From Streptomyces sp. B3I8 (GTDB lineage Bacteria > Actinomycetota > Actinomycetes > Streptomycetales > Streptomycetaceae): DNA of 64,000 bases. Below are positions 33,289 to 41,096 of the stretch, piece by piece (the stretch's first letter is position 1; the number at the start of each line of letters is the position of its first letter). Below the pieces are notes generated by a model. The model did no database searches. It had not been told where the DNA came from and saw nothing but the letters and a program-made list of their open reading frames with translations. The stretch covers positions 967,501-1,031,500 of the forward strand of contig NZ_JAUSYN010000002.1 of the NCBI RefSeq assembly GCF_030816915.1, written 5' to 3'. Made by a program: the position numbers and the translations under genes.

Positions 33289-34896
33289 GTGGTCCGCCGC
33301 CCTCTTCCCCGCATCCTCGCGCGAGGCAGCGCACGGTTCACCGGCACGGGCGGCGCTCAGCTCGCCCGCGGCCGTGAACTGGCCCGGACGGCGGCGGACG
33401 GAGCCACCGACGTCCTCCACCCGCTGATCACGGTCGCCCGTGGACTGCGCCGGCTGGCCTCGGCCGGACGGCGCAGGTGGGCGGAGACACCGAAGGACCG
33501 GCGCGGACCGCTGGTGTTCCTCGTCGTCGCGGTGCTCCTGGTGGTGGGCCTCGCCCCCTACGGGCCGCTGCTCGCCGTCGTGGCACTGATGGCGGCGGCC
33601 GCATGGCAGGGCCGCGGACAGGCCGCGCCGGTGTCCGAGGGCCCCGACGAGGCGCAGGCCGAGCGGCTGCGCGCGCTGTACGACGCGCTCGTCCCCTACT
33701 TCACGGCCGTCGGCGACCCCTCCCCGCTCTTCACCCACGGCGGCGACTGGACGGCGGCGCTGTCCGGCTACGAGTTCGACGAGGCGGACCGGGTCCGCGG
33801 GCTGACGATCCGTTACCCGGCGTATTTCACCGACGGCGAGCCCGAGTCGCGTGCCCGGATCGAGCAGGTGCTGCAGGCCAAGGCAGGCCGGGGCCGCGAA
33901 TACCGCTTCACATGGGACGAGGTGGGCAACGAGTTGACGCTGAGCGTCCTGCCTCCGCTCCCCACCGACATCGTCGCCCAGCGCTTCGTGACCGCGCCGG
34001 GCGAACTCGTGCTCGGCTTCACCGACCCCGCCGGTGTCCCGCGCACCGTCCCCCTGGACTACGGCGCGGAACGGCGCGACGAGCCGCCGGTGCTGTGGCG
34101 CACCGGCCCGCGCTCCACGGAGCCGCACCTGCTGGCCGTCGGCGAGCCCGGCAGCGGCACGACGACCCTGCTGCGCTCGCTCGCCCTCCAGGCGCTCCGG
34201 CACGGCGACGTAGTGATCGTCGAGGGCGGGGGCACCGGCGAGTACGCATGCCTGACCGGGCGCGACGGCGTGCTGGCGGTGGAGTGCGCGCTCGCGGGGG
34301 CGGTGGCGAGCCTGCAGTGGGCGACCCACGAGACGGAGCGCCGGCTGATCGCCGCGAACCGGGCCCGGCAGGCCGGACAGCCGGCGCCGGACGACGTCCG
34401 GCGTCCGCTGTGGATCCTCCTCGACCGACCCGCCGTCCTCGGCCACCTGGCCGCCGGCGGCGGGCACGAGGACCCGTTGGCACTGCTCAAGGTGCCACTG
34501 CGGCACGGCCGGGCGGCGAACGTCACCGTGATGGTGGCCGAGCACGTCGACGGCCTCGACGCGCTGCCGGACGCGGTCCGGCAGCACACCCGGGCGCGCG
34601 TGGTCCTCGGACCGGCCGCCGCCGACCTGCTCACGGCGGTGCTGGGGGCACCGCCGCACACGACCCCCACCAAGGACGTCCCGCCCGGGCGCGGGTACGC
34701 CCGGCTCGGCGCCGGCCCGGTCCACCGGCTCCAGGTGCCGGCCACGCCGGACCCGTACGACGACGCCACCGGCGAGCGGGAGCGCGAGGCAGTGCTGGCC
34801 CTGCTGCCGGAGCGCACGGCGCCCGCGGGCGCGGGGCGCCTCACCAAGGACACCGGGTCCCGGACCGCGTCGGAGCCGGTGGCCGCGGAGGGGTGA
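33289..34896 (+). CDS. sffA: SffA, FtsK/SpoIIIE-like sporulation protein
   Basis: 535-aa membrane-anchored protein: two close N-terminal membrane helices (about 70-108, GPLVFLVVAVLLVVGLAPYG), a spacer, then a P-loop ATPase-like domain (about 275-480) of the FtsK/SpoIIIE type. In S. coelicolor SffA goes to septa through SmeA and affects spore nucleoid partition. The Walker A reads GEPGSGTTT, with Thr291 at the lysine position, and the Walker B region WILLDRP lacks Glu, so ATPase function is uncertain. GTG start behind CAGGAG. It ends 24 bp from a convergent MocR gene. Confidence 0.88.
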   Translation: MVRRPLPRILARGSARFTGTGGAQLARGRELARTAADGATDVLHPLITVARGLRRLASAGRRRWAETPKDRRGPLVFLVVAVLLVVGLAPYGPLLAVVALMAAAAWQGRGQAAPVSEGPDEAQAERLRALYDALVPYFTAVGDPSPLFTHGGDWTAALSGYEFDEADRVRGLTIRYPAYFTDGEPESRARIEQVLQAKAGRGREYRFTWDEVGNELTLSVLPPLPTDIVAQRFVTAPGELVLGFTDPAGVPRTVPLDYGAERRDEPPVLWRTGPRSTEPHLLAVGEPGSGTTTLLRSLALQALRHGDVVIVEGGGTGEYACLTGRDGVLAVECALAGAVASLQWATHETERRLIAANRARQAGQPAPDDVRRPLWILLDRPAVLGHLAAGGGHEDPLALLKVPLRHGRAANVTVMVAEHVDGLDALPDAVRQHTRARVVLGPAAADLLTAVLGAPPHTTPTKDVPPGRGYARLGAGPVHRLQVPATPDPYDDATGEREREAVLALLPERTAPAGAGRLTKDTGSRTASEPVAAEG

Positions 34897-34919
34897 GCGC
34901 TCCGGGCGTCCGGGCGGGC

Positions 34920-36428
34920 TCACGCCACGAACGTCCGCGGCGCCTCCGTCGTCCCCGTCGTCCCCGGCACCCCCGTGCGCACCATGTGCGCGGCGGCGGC
35001 CAGCCGGGTCGCCGCCTCCTGGGCCACCGCACCGCCCACGGTGAACGGCAGCCGGACGTAGCCCTCGAAGGCGCCGTCCACCCCGAAGCGCGGCCCCGAG
35101 GGGACGCGGACGCCCGCCCGCTCCCCCGCCTCGGCCAGCCGCGAGCCGGACAGCCCGCCGGTGCGGACCCACAGGGTGAGGCCACCGTGCGGCACCTCGA
35201 ACTCCCAGTCGGGCAGCTCCCGGCGCACCGCCGCGACCAGGGCGTCCCGGTTCTCCCGGGCCTGGCCGCGCCGCAGCGCGACCGCCTCCTCCCAGCCGCC
35301 CGTGCTGAGCAGCCAGTTGACGGCGAGCTGTTCGAGGACGGGGGTGCCCATGTCGGCGTAGGCCCGGGCCGCGACCAGGCTGCGGATGACGTCCGGCGCG
35401 GCCCGTACCCAGCCGATGCGCAGACCGGCCCAGAACGCCTTGCTGGCCGAGCCGACCGTGATGACGGTCGAGCCCGCGGGGTCGAAGCCGCACACCGGGC
35501 GCGGCAGCACGGTGTCCTCGTCGAGGAGCAGCTCGCTCATCGTCTCGTCGACGACGACCACGGTGCCGGCCGAGCGTGCCAGCTCCACCAGACGGCGCCG
35601 CTGGCCCTCGTCGGCCAGCGCGCCGGTGGGGTTGTGGAAGTCGGCGACCACGTAGGCCAGCCGCGGCGCCGCCTCGCGCAGTACCTGCCGCCAGCGCTCC
35701 AGGTCCCAGCCGGCCAGCCCCTCGGCCATGGCGACGGGCACCAGCCGGGCGCCCGCCTCGCGCATGAGCTGGAGGATGTTGGCGTAGGAGGGCGACTCCA
35801 CGGCGATCCGTTCGCCGCGCCCGGCGAAGAGGTGGCAGATGGCGTCGATCGCGCCCATCGCTCCGGTGGTGACCATGATCTGCTCGGGCATGGTCGGGAT
35901 GCCCCGCACGGTGTAGCGCTCGGCGAGCATGGCGCGCAGCGCGGGCAGCCCCGCCGGGTAGTCGCCGTGCGTGTGGGCGTACGGCGGCAGCTCCTCCAGG
36001 GCGCCCTGGACGGCGCGGGTGAGCCAGGGCTCGGGGGCGGGCAGCGCGGCGGTGCCGAGGTCGATCAGCGAGCCGAGCGACTCGGGCGGCAGTGGTTCCA
36101 GGCCGCGCGCGGGCAGCGGGTTCCCCGCGGGTACGGCGGTCCAGCTCCCCGCTCCCCTGCGGGACTCCAGGAACCCCTCGCCGCGCAGGGCCTCGTAGGC
36201 GGCGGCGACCGTGGTACGGCTCACCGAGAGGGCGAGCGCCAGTTCGCGCTCGGCGGGCAGCCGGGCGGCGACCGGGACCCGGCCCTCCAGGACCAGCAGC
36301 CGGATGCCGTCGGCCAGGGCGCGGTAGGCGGGCGGGCGGCGGGTGCCGGGGCCGGCGGGGCGGTCCGCCTGCGAGCCGAGCAGCCGGGCGAGCTGTGCCG
36401 CGCCGACCGCGGATGTCCACTTCACCAT
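34920..36428 (-). CDS. MocR-family regulator (GntR HTH fused to aminotransferase domain)
   Basis: 502-aa regulator. N-terminal GntR winged HTH (YRALADGIRLLVLEGRVPVAARLPAERELA, then LSVSRTTVAAAYEALRGEGFLESR) joined by a Pro-rich linker to a fold-type I aminotransferase-like domain with VADFHNPTGA, the PLP lysine in SASKAFWAGLRIGW and a C-terminal Arg (GYVRLPF). MocR proteins use PLP as an effector-sensing cofactor. Start at the ATG at 36428, behind AGGAAGG. It is divergent from a YczE-like membrane protein, a recurrent MocR partner whose expression it probably controls. Confidence 0.92.
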   Translation of the reverse strand: MVKWTSAVGAAQLARLLGSQADRPAGPGTRRPPAYRALADGIRLLVLEGRVPVAARLPAERELALALSVSRTTVAAAYEALRGEGFLESRRGAGSWTAVPAGNPLPARGLEPLPPESLGSLIDLGTAALPAPEPWLTRAVQGALEELPPYAHTHGDYPAGLPALRAMLAERYTVRGIPTMPEQIMVTTGAMGAIDAICHLFAGRGERIAVESPSYANILQLMREAGARLVPVAMAEGLAGWDLERWRQVLREAAPRLAYVVADFHNPTGALADEGQRRRLVELARSAGTVVVVDETMSELLLDEDTVLPRPVCGFDPAGSTVITVGSASKAFWAGLRIGWVRAAPDVIRSLVAARAYADMGTPVLEQLAVNWLLSTGGWEEAVALRRGQARENRDALVAAVRRELPDWEFEVPHGGLTLWVRTGGLSGSRLAEAGERAGVRVPSGPRFGVDGAFEGYVRLPFTVGGAVAQEAATRLAAAAHMVRTGVPGTTGTTEAPRTFVA

Positions 36429-36527
36429 GACGATCGGTCCACCTTCCTGGAATTGGCCCTGGATGGTTCGATTCCCCGAGCCACAGAGTGGCACGCGCCG
36501 GTCCACTTCAACCACCCGGGGGCTTCC

Positions 36528-37304
36528 TTGCCGACCACGCCGTCCGTCCCTATCTCGGGCCCCCCGCCCTGCGGCTCTTCACCCACCGCCCCTCCTGCTC
36601 CCGTCGTCCCTTCTGCCGTCCCCGATCCCGCCGGCCCCGCCCCGTCCGTGCCGCCGGAGCGCCGTCGTCTCGTGCGTCGGCTGATCCAGCTCTACGCCGG
36701 CCTGACGCTGTACGGCGTGAGCTCCGCCCTGCTCGTGACGGCGGGCCTGGGGATGGAGCCGTGGGGTGTGCTGCACCAAGGGCTCGCGGAGCGGTCCGGT
36801 TTCACCATCGGCGAGGTGACGATCGCGGTGGGCGCCGTGGTGCTGCTGCTGTGGATCCCGCTGCGCCAGCGCCCGGGGCTCGGCACCGTCTCGAACGTCT
36901 TCGCGATCGGTCTGGCCATGGACGCGACGCTCGCCGTGCTGCCCCCGGTGCACGCGCTGTGGCTGCGGATCCCGATGACGGCCACCGGCGTGGTCCTCAA
37001 CGGGCTGGCCACCGGCCTGTACATCGCCGCCCGCTTCGGGCCGGGCCCGCGCGACGGGCTGATGACGGGGCTGCACACCCGCACGGGCCGGTCGATCCGG
37101 CTGCTGCGGACCGCCATCGAGGTCGTGGTCGTGGCCACCGGCTTCGCCCTGGGCGGCACCGTAGGTGTGGGCACCGTGCTCTACGCGCTGGCCATCGGGC
37201 CGCTGGCACAGTTCTTCCTGCGACTGTGCGCCGTCCCGTCGTCACTCCCGGGCGGCACCATGGTCGCCGGAGGGAAACCGCGGCGGACCATACTGCGGCG
37301 GTGA
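36528..37304 (+). CDS. YczE-like integral membrane protein
   Basis: About 258-aa (shorter if the start is downstream) membrane protein with five to six hydrophobic segments and the YczE-type pattern: QLYAGLTLYGVSSALLVTAGLGMEPWGVLHQGL, then TIGEVTIAVGAVVLLLWIPL and GPGPRDGLMTGLHTRTG. Function is not established; family members commonly pair with MocR regulators, as here. The start is uncertain: TTG at 36528 follows GGGGG, while GTG at 36648 gives a size closer to homologues but lacks a ribosome site. The first 40 residues are Pro/Ser-rich. The stop overlaps the next start (GTGA). Confidence 0.8.
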   Translation: MPTTPSVPISGPPPCGSSPTAPPAPVVPSAVPDPAGPAPSVPPERRRLVRRLIQLYAGLTLYGVSSALLVTAGLGMEPWGVLHQGLAERSGFTIGEVTIAVGAVVLLLWIPLRQRPGLGTVSNVFAIGLAMDATLAVLPPVHALWLRIPMTATGVVLNGLATGLYIAARFGPGPRDGLMTGLHTRTGRSIRLLRTAIEVVVVATGFALGGTVGVGTVLYALAIGPLAQFFLRLCAVPSSLPGGTMVAGGKPRRTILRR

Positions 37305-38068
37305 CCACCGCGATACGCCACCCCTACCTCGACCACCGCGGACCGCTCGCCTTCGCCCACCGGGGCGGGGCCGCCGGCGGCCTGGAGAACACCGCCGCCC
37401 AGTTCCGGCGGGCGGTGACGGCCGGCTACCGCTACCTGGAGACGGACGTGCACGCCACGGCCGACGGCCGGCTCGTCGCGTTCCACGACGCGACCCTGGA
37501 CCGGATGACCGAAGGCGCCGGCCGGATCGCCGACCTCCCCTGGGCCGAGGTGGCCCGCGCACGTGTGGCGGGCGGCGAACCGGTACCCCTCTTCGAGGAT
37601 TTGCTGGCGGAGTTCCCCGACGTCCGTTGGAACGTCGACTGCAAGGCGGAGTCCGCCCTGTTCCCCCTGCTCGGTCTCCTCGGGCGCACCGGCGCCTGGG
37701 ACCGGGTGTGCGTGGGCTCGTTCTCCGAGGCGCGGGTGGCCAGGGCGCAGCGGCTGGCCGGGCCCCGGCTGGCGACGTCGTACGGCACGCGGGGCGTGCT
37801 CGGCCTGCGGCTGCGTTCCTGGGGGCTGCCCGCCGCCGTCCGCGGTTCGGCGGTCGCGGCCCAGGTGCCCGAGCGGCAGGCGGGGGTGCCCGTGGTCGAC
37901 GCCCGGTTCGTGCGGACCGCGCACGCGCTGGGGCTGCAGGTGCACGTGTGGACGGTGAACGAGGCGGAACGCATGCACCGGCTGCTGGACCTCGGCGTCG
38001 ACGGCATCATGACCGATCACCTCGACACGCTGCGAGCGGTCCTGGAGGAACGGGGCGCCTGGGCCTGA
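37301..38068 (+). CDS. Glycerophosphodiester phosphodiesterase
   Basis: 255-aa GDPD-family TIM-barrel enzyme releasing glycerol 3-phosphate and an alcohol from deacylated phospholipids. Catalytic features: FAHRGGAAGGLENT, YLETDVHATADGRLVAFHD (Glu/Asp metal ligands and the second His), WNVDCKAE, and GVDGIMTDHLD at the C-terminus. No signal peptide, so it is probably cytoplasmic. GTG start overlaps the stop of the upstream membrane protein, so they are co-translated. Confidence 0.93.
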   Translation: MTTAIRHPYLDHRGPLAFAHRGGAAGGLENTAAQFRRAVTAGYRYLETDVHATADGRLVAFHDATLDRMTEGAGRIADLPWAEVARARVAGGEPVPLFEDLLAEFPDVRWNVDCKAESALFPLLGLLGRTGAWDRVCVGSFSEARVARAQRLAGPRLATSYGTRGVLGLRLRSWGLPAAVRGSAVAAQVPERQAGVPVVDARFVRTAHALGLQVHVWTVNEAERMHRLLDLGVDGIMTDHLDTLRAVLEERGAWA

Positions 38069-38301
38069 GGCCGACGCGCCGATCGCGTCACGCCGGCCAC
38101 CGTTCCCCCGCCGGCCGGCGGCCACCATGACGCGATCGTTTCGCCGACGGTCGCCCTCGCCGCCGGATTCGCCCTCTCTTGCGCGGGTTTCCTCACGACC
38201 GACGACGGATGACGCGGGCGACCCCGCCCCGACCGGATTTAGCACTCTGGACCAAAGGGCGGTAGTGTACGCGTTTGGCCTGCCAGGCGTACCGTTACTG
38301 C

Positions 38302-38346
38302 GCGTCAGAGAAGACGCAACGCTGGGTGACATCTGCTAGCAGATGT
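38302..38346. other. Two adjacent hairpins upstream of rbpA
   Basis: GCGTC-AGAGAA-GACGC (38302-38317) is followed by a perfect 18-bp palindrome, ACATCTGCT/AGCAGATGT (38329-38346). They lie between the GDPD gene and the rbpA promoter in a 450-bp gap. They could be a terminator pair, a protein-binding palindrome or part of an RNA leader. No U tract follows. Confidence 0.55.
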
Positions 38347-38432
38347 GACAAACCGGGCGCCGTTGGGTACTGCATGGGGAGACAAGGCTGCGGCTACGAC
38401 GGCGACGCATGACCCGAAACGGGACACGGGAC

Positions 38433-38459
38433 GGGAATCTTTACCGCCGACCGGACGTT
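38433..38459 (+). promoter_or_regulatory. Sigma-R promoter of rbpA
   Basis: GGGAAT (38433-38438), 18 bases, GTT (38457-38459): an exact match to the sigma-R consensus GGGAAT-N18-GTT. The transcript would start near 38465, about 55 nt before the ATG. In S. coelicolor rbpA is a known member of the disulfide-stress sigma-R regulon with a second, constitutive promoter upstream. Confidence 0.88.
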
Positions 38460-38520
38460 GACCGGATGACGACGACAGCGACACCTGTCCTGTGGGCGAC
38501 AAGCCCGGGAGGCACGATTC

Positions 38521-38895
38521 ATGAGTGAGCGAGCTCTTCGCGGCACGCGCCTCGTGGTGACCAGCTACGAGACGGACCGCGGCATCGACCTGGCCCCCCG
38601 CCAGGCCGTGGAGTACGCATGCGAGAAGGGGCATCGATTCGAGATGCCCTTCTCGGTCGAGGCGGAGATCCCGCCGGAGTGGGAGTGCAAGGTCTGCGGG
38701 GCCCAGGCACTCCTGGTGGACGGTGACGGCCCGGAGGAGAAGAAGGCCAAGCCCGCCCGTACGCACTGGGACATGCTGATGGAACGGCGCACCCGCGAGG
38801 AGCTCGAAGAGGTCCTCGAGGAGCGGCTGGCCGTCCTGCGGTCCGGTGCGATGAACATCGCGGTTCATCCGCGGGACAGCCGCAAGTCCGCGTGA
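38521..38895 (+). CDS. rbpA: RNA polymerase-binding protein RbpA
   Basis: 124-aa actinobacterial transcription factor that binds core RNA polymerase and group 1/2 sigma factors, stabilising open complexes. Parts visible: N-terminal tail (SERALRGTRLVVTSYETDRG), the RbpA core with YACEKGHRFEMPFSVEAE and CKVCG, the basic linker (EEKKAKPARTHWDM) and the sigma-interaction helix MERRTREELEEVLEERLAVLR. Ribosome site GGGAGG. Behind a sigma-R promoter and closed by a strong terminator, so it is monocistronic. Confidence 0.97.
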   Translation: MSERALRGTRLVVTSYETDRGIDLAPRQAVEYACEKGHRFEMPFSVEAEIPPEWECKVCGAQALLVDGDGPEEKKAKPARTHWDMLMERRTREELEEVLEERLAVLRSGAMNIAVHPRDSRKSA

Positions 38896-38940
38896 TCCCT
38901 GCGGGGGTCGAGCGGTAGCACGGCGCACATCAGGCAGAAA

Positions 38941-38990
38941 CGCGGGCGCCGTACGTGAAACACGTACGGCGCCCGCGCCTTTTTCTTTTT
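38941..38990 (+). terminator. Intrinsic terminator of rbpA
   Basis: A perfect 17-bp stem (38941-38957 with 38961-38977), an AAA loop, then CCTTTTTCTTTTT. It is the only classical hairpin-plus-T-tract terminator seen in the window. Confidence 0.95.
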
Positions 38991-39013
38991 CAGGGGCGCG
39001 GGGAACTGCGCAT

Positions 39014-39083
39014 CTTCTGGAGGTCCGGGGGCGGAGCCCCGGGGACGGGAAGGGCAGGGGCGGCGGGGGGAGAGAACCCGCCC
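39014..39083. repeat. Dispersed intergenic repeat, copy 1
   Basis: GGGGCGGAGCCCC palindrome (39028-39040) followed by GGGACGGGAAGGGCAGGGG, CGGCGGGGGG and AACCCG. The same modular sequence recurs near 44332-44384 and 61294-61358. A GGGGCGCGGGGAACTGCGC leader just before (38993 on) is also found in front of the copy near 61231. Confidence 0.7.
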
Positions 39084-39113
39084 GCCCGCCAGGTGGCGAC
39101 GCCACCGACCCGT

Positions 39114-39677
39114 TCAGCCCGTGAGCGGCGGCCGATCGCCGTCGGCGTCGTGCGGGTTGCCGGGACCGTCGTCCCGGACGACCTCACCCGGCACCACCTT
39201 CCCGTCGGGCTGCCGCATCCGAGCCTGCTGGAACGCGTCACCGAGCGCCCCCGGGACCGCGGCGCGCAGCTTGCGGTCGATCGTGCGTTCCGTGTACGCG
39301 CTCACGGCCTTCTGGACCGGCGGGACGAGCAGCAGCAGTCCCACCACGTCGGAGAGCAGGCCGGGCAGCATGATCAGCAGACCGGCCAGCATCGTCAGGC
39401 CGTTGGCACCGCCGCTCTGCGGAGGCGCGCCGCGCTGCAGCGACTCGCTGAGGTTGGCGAACGCCCTGCGCCCGGCCCGTTTGACGACCGCCGCGCCGCC
39501 CACGAGCCCGGCGACCAGCAGCAGGAAGACCGCGAGCCCCCCGGCGGCGTCCGCGACCAGCAGGAGCAGCCAGATCTCCAGCACCAGCCACGCGGCGACG
39601 CCGAGCGGCAGGAGGGTGCGCAGGCGCGAGCGGCGGGGTCGGGCCGGGTACGTGGGACTCGAAGCACCAGACGTCAT
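39114..39677 (-). CDS. fxsA: FxsA-family cytoplasmic membrane protein
   Basis: 187-aa FxsA protein. In E. coli FxsA overexpression relieves phage T7 exclusion by F; its physiological role is unknown. Hydrophobic segments: LLPLGVAAWLVLEIWLLLLV, GLAVFLLLVAGLVGGAAVV and the conserved glycine-leucine helix MLAGLLIMLPGLLSDVVGLL, followed by PPVQKAVSAY. The C-terminal tail is hydrophilic. It is convergent with rbpA and lies 46 bp downstream of ppm1 on the same strand, so it may be co-transcribed. Confidence 0.92.
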   Translation of the reverse strand: MTSGASSPTYPARPRRSRLRTLLPLGVAAWLVLEIWLLLLVADAAGGLAVFLLLVAGLVGGAAVVKRAGRRAFANLSESLQRGAPPQSGGANGLTMLAGLLIMLPGLLSDVVGLLLLVPPVQKAVSAYTERTIDRKLRAAVPGALGDAFQQARMRQPDGKVVPGEVVRDDGPGNPHDADGDRPPLTG

Positions 39678-39723
39678 GGCTCCAGTGTGCCTGGGGCCTG
39701 CTCAGAACGGCGTAAGAGGGTGA

Positions 39724-40527
39724 TCAGTCGGGCTGCTTCGGTTCCGTGCGCCCGGTGAGCCGGCCGACCCTCTCCCCCACGCCCCAGGAGGTGACCCGCC
39801 ACAGGGCCTCCACCAGGATGTCGCGGCTCATCTTGGAGTCGCCGAACTCCCGCTCGACGAAGGTGATGGGCACCTCGACCACGTGGTAGCCGGCCTTGAC
39901 CGCGCGGCGGGCGAGGTCGACCTGGAAGCAGTAGCCCTGGGAGGCCACCTCGTCGAGGCCGAGGCCCTCCAGGGTCTCGCGGCGGAACGCGCGGTAACCG
40001 CCGGTGATGTCGCGCAGCGGCAGGTCGAGGGCGAGCCGGGAGTAGAGGCTGCCGCCGCGGGAGATGATCTCGCGGGAGCGGGGCCAGTTGACCACGCGGC
40101 CGCCGGGCACCCAGCGGGAGCCGAGCACCAGGTCCGCGTTCTTCAGCGCGGTGAGCAGCCGGGGCAGCTCCTCAGGCTGGTGCGAGCCGTCGGCGTCCAT
40201 CTCGATCAGCACGCCGTAGTCGTGCTCCATGCCCCAGCGGAAGCCCGCGAGGTAGGCGGCGCCGAGGCCTTCCTTGCCCTTGCGGTGCAGCACCTGGACG
40301 TGGTCGTCCTCGGCGGCCAGTTCGTCGGCCAGCTTGCCGGTGCCGTCGGGGCTGTTGTCGTCGGCCACGAGGACGTGCGCCTCGGGAACGGCCTCCCGCA
40401 CCCGGCCGACGATGGCCCGGATGTTCTCCGCCTCGTTGTAGGTGGGGATGATCACCAAGGCCGTGCCGAGCGGGCCGAACCGTCTTCCCTGGGCTCCCGC
40501 CTCGGGGGTCCCCTCGCCGTCGTTCAC
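39724..40527 (-). CDS. ppm1: Polyprenol-phosphate mannosyltransferase Ppm1
   Basis: 267-aa GT2 glycosyltransferase making polyprenyl-phospho-mannose from GDP-mannose, the donor for protein O-mannosylation; in S. coelicolor ppm1 mutants resist phage phiC31 and are antibiotic-sensitive. Motifs: VIIPTYNEAENI, ADDNSPDGTG, GLGAAYLAGFRWG, EMDADGSHQPEELP (DxD), GSRWVPGG, ITGGYRAFRRETLE and EVPITFVERE. GTG start at 40527 after AAGGGG. The acyltransferase domain fused to Ppm1 in mycobacteria is absent. Confidence 0.95.
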   Translation of the reverse strand: MNDGEGTPEAGAQGRRFGPLGTALVIIPTYNEAENIRAIVGRVREAVPEAHVLVADDNSPDGTGKLADELAAEDDHVQVLHRKGKEGLGAAYLAGFRWGMEHDYGVLIEMDADGSHQPEELPRLLTALKNADLVLGSRWVPGGRVVNWPRSREIISRGGSLYSRLALDLPLRDITGGYRAFRRETLEGLGLDEVASQGYCFQVDLARRAVKAGYHVVEVPITFVEREFGDSKMSRDILVEALWRVTSWGVGERVGRLTGRTEPKQPD

Positions 40528-41096
40528 TGCAGCCCCTTCATGTCCGTACGCAGAGCACCACCATAGTGGCCGCTGTCCGCGAGGACGCGACAGCACATGC
40601 CCACGGGGGTGTCGGTCGGACAGAAAGTGGGTAGGAGTGCGCGCCTTCGGGTGTCTTCTACCCGCCGCGGGCCGCTTCCACGGCCGTCGCGGGGGACGGG
40701 TTGGGGGCCCGGCGGCCCTTCGGGCCGGCCTGGGAACCGCGGGCTGCGGATCGACCTGAAGCCGTTGTCTACTGAGCGGCCGGGCCCCACCCGGGTCGCA
40801 CCTGCCGGCCGGGCACGAAACGTCCCTTCGCCGTGGTGCGAACGCTGGGCCTGGCTCCCAGTGGCGGCGCGCCGACGGCGCACCAGCCCTGACCCAGCGG
40901 GCTCCGGCGGCCTCTCGGACGTGTCCCGGCCGGACGTGACGGTGGTGGACCCGGCAGAACCTACCGGCCCCCGACGGCTCGCTGTCAACACCCGTTCATG
41001 CTGCGGCTTTCCGATCGCGCCGCAGGTCAGCGGGGAGGAAACGCAGGTCGCGCCGCACCGTGCGGGGCGGGGGCGGCACCCGGGCGCCCAAGGAGA
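40528..41096. other. 569-bp stretch without an identified gene
   Basis: Between ppm1 and the amidohydrolase gene. Open frames here have mixed third positions and low-complexity products, so I do not call a gene. It contains a stable CGGCCC-TTC-GGGCCG hairpin (about 40715-40730) and must hold the ppm1 promoter. A structured leader or small RNA is possible but unsupported. Confidence 0.4.

Noticed and set aside
38239..38247. TTAGCACTC, half of a CIRCE (HrcA) element, upstream of rbpA
   Set aside because: The matching GAGTGCTAA after nine bases is absent and no chaperone gene follows.
38127..38339. 70-aa frame ending at the palindrome upstream of rbpA, a possible leader peptide
   Set aside because: No ribosome site, mixed composition and no codon pattern that would suggest attenuation.
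40524..40991. 155-aa minus-strand frame upstream of ppm1
   Set aside because: Third codon positions are mixed, the product is Arg/Gly/Pro low complexity and there is no credible ribosome site.
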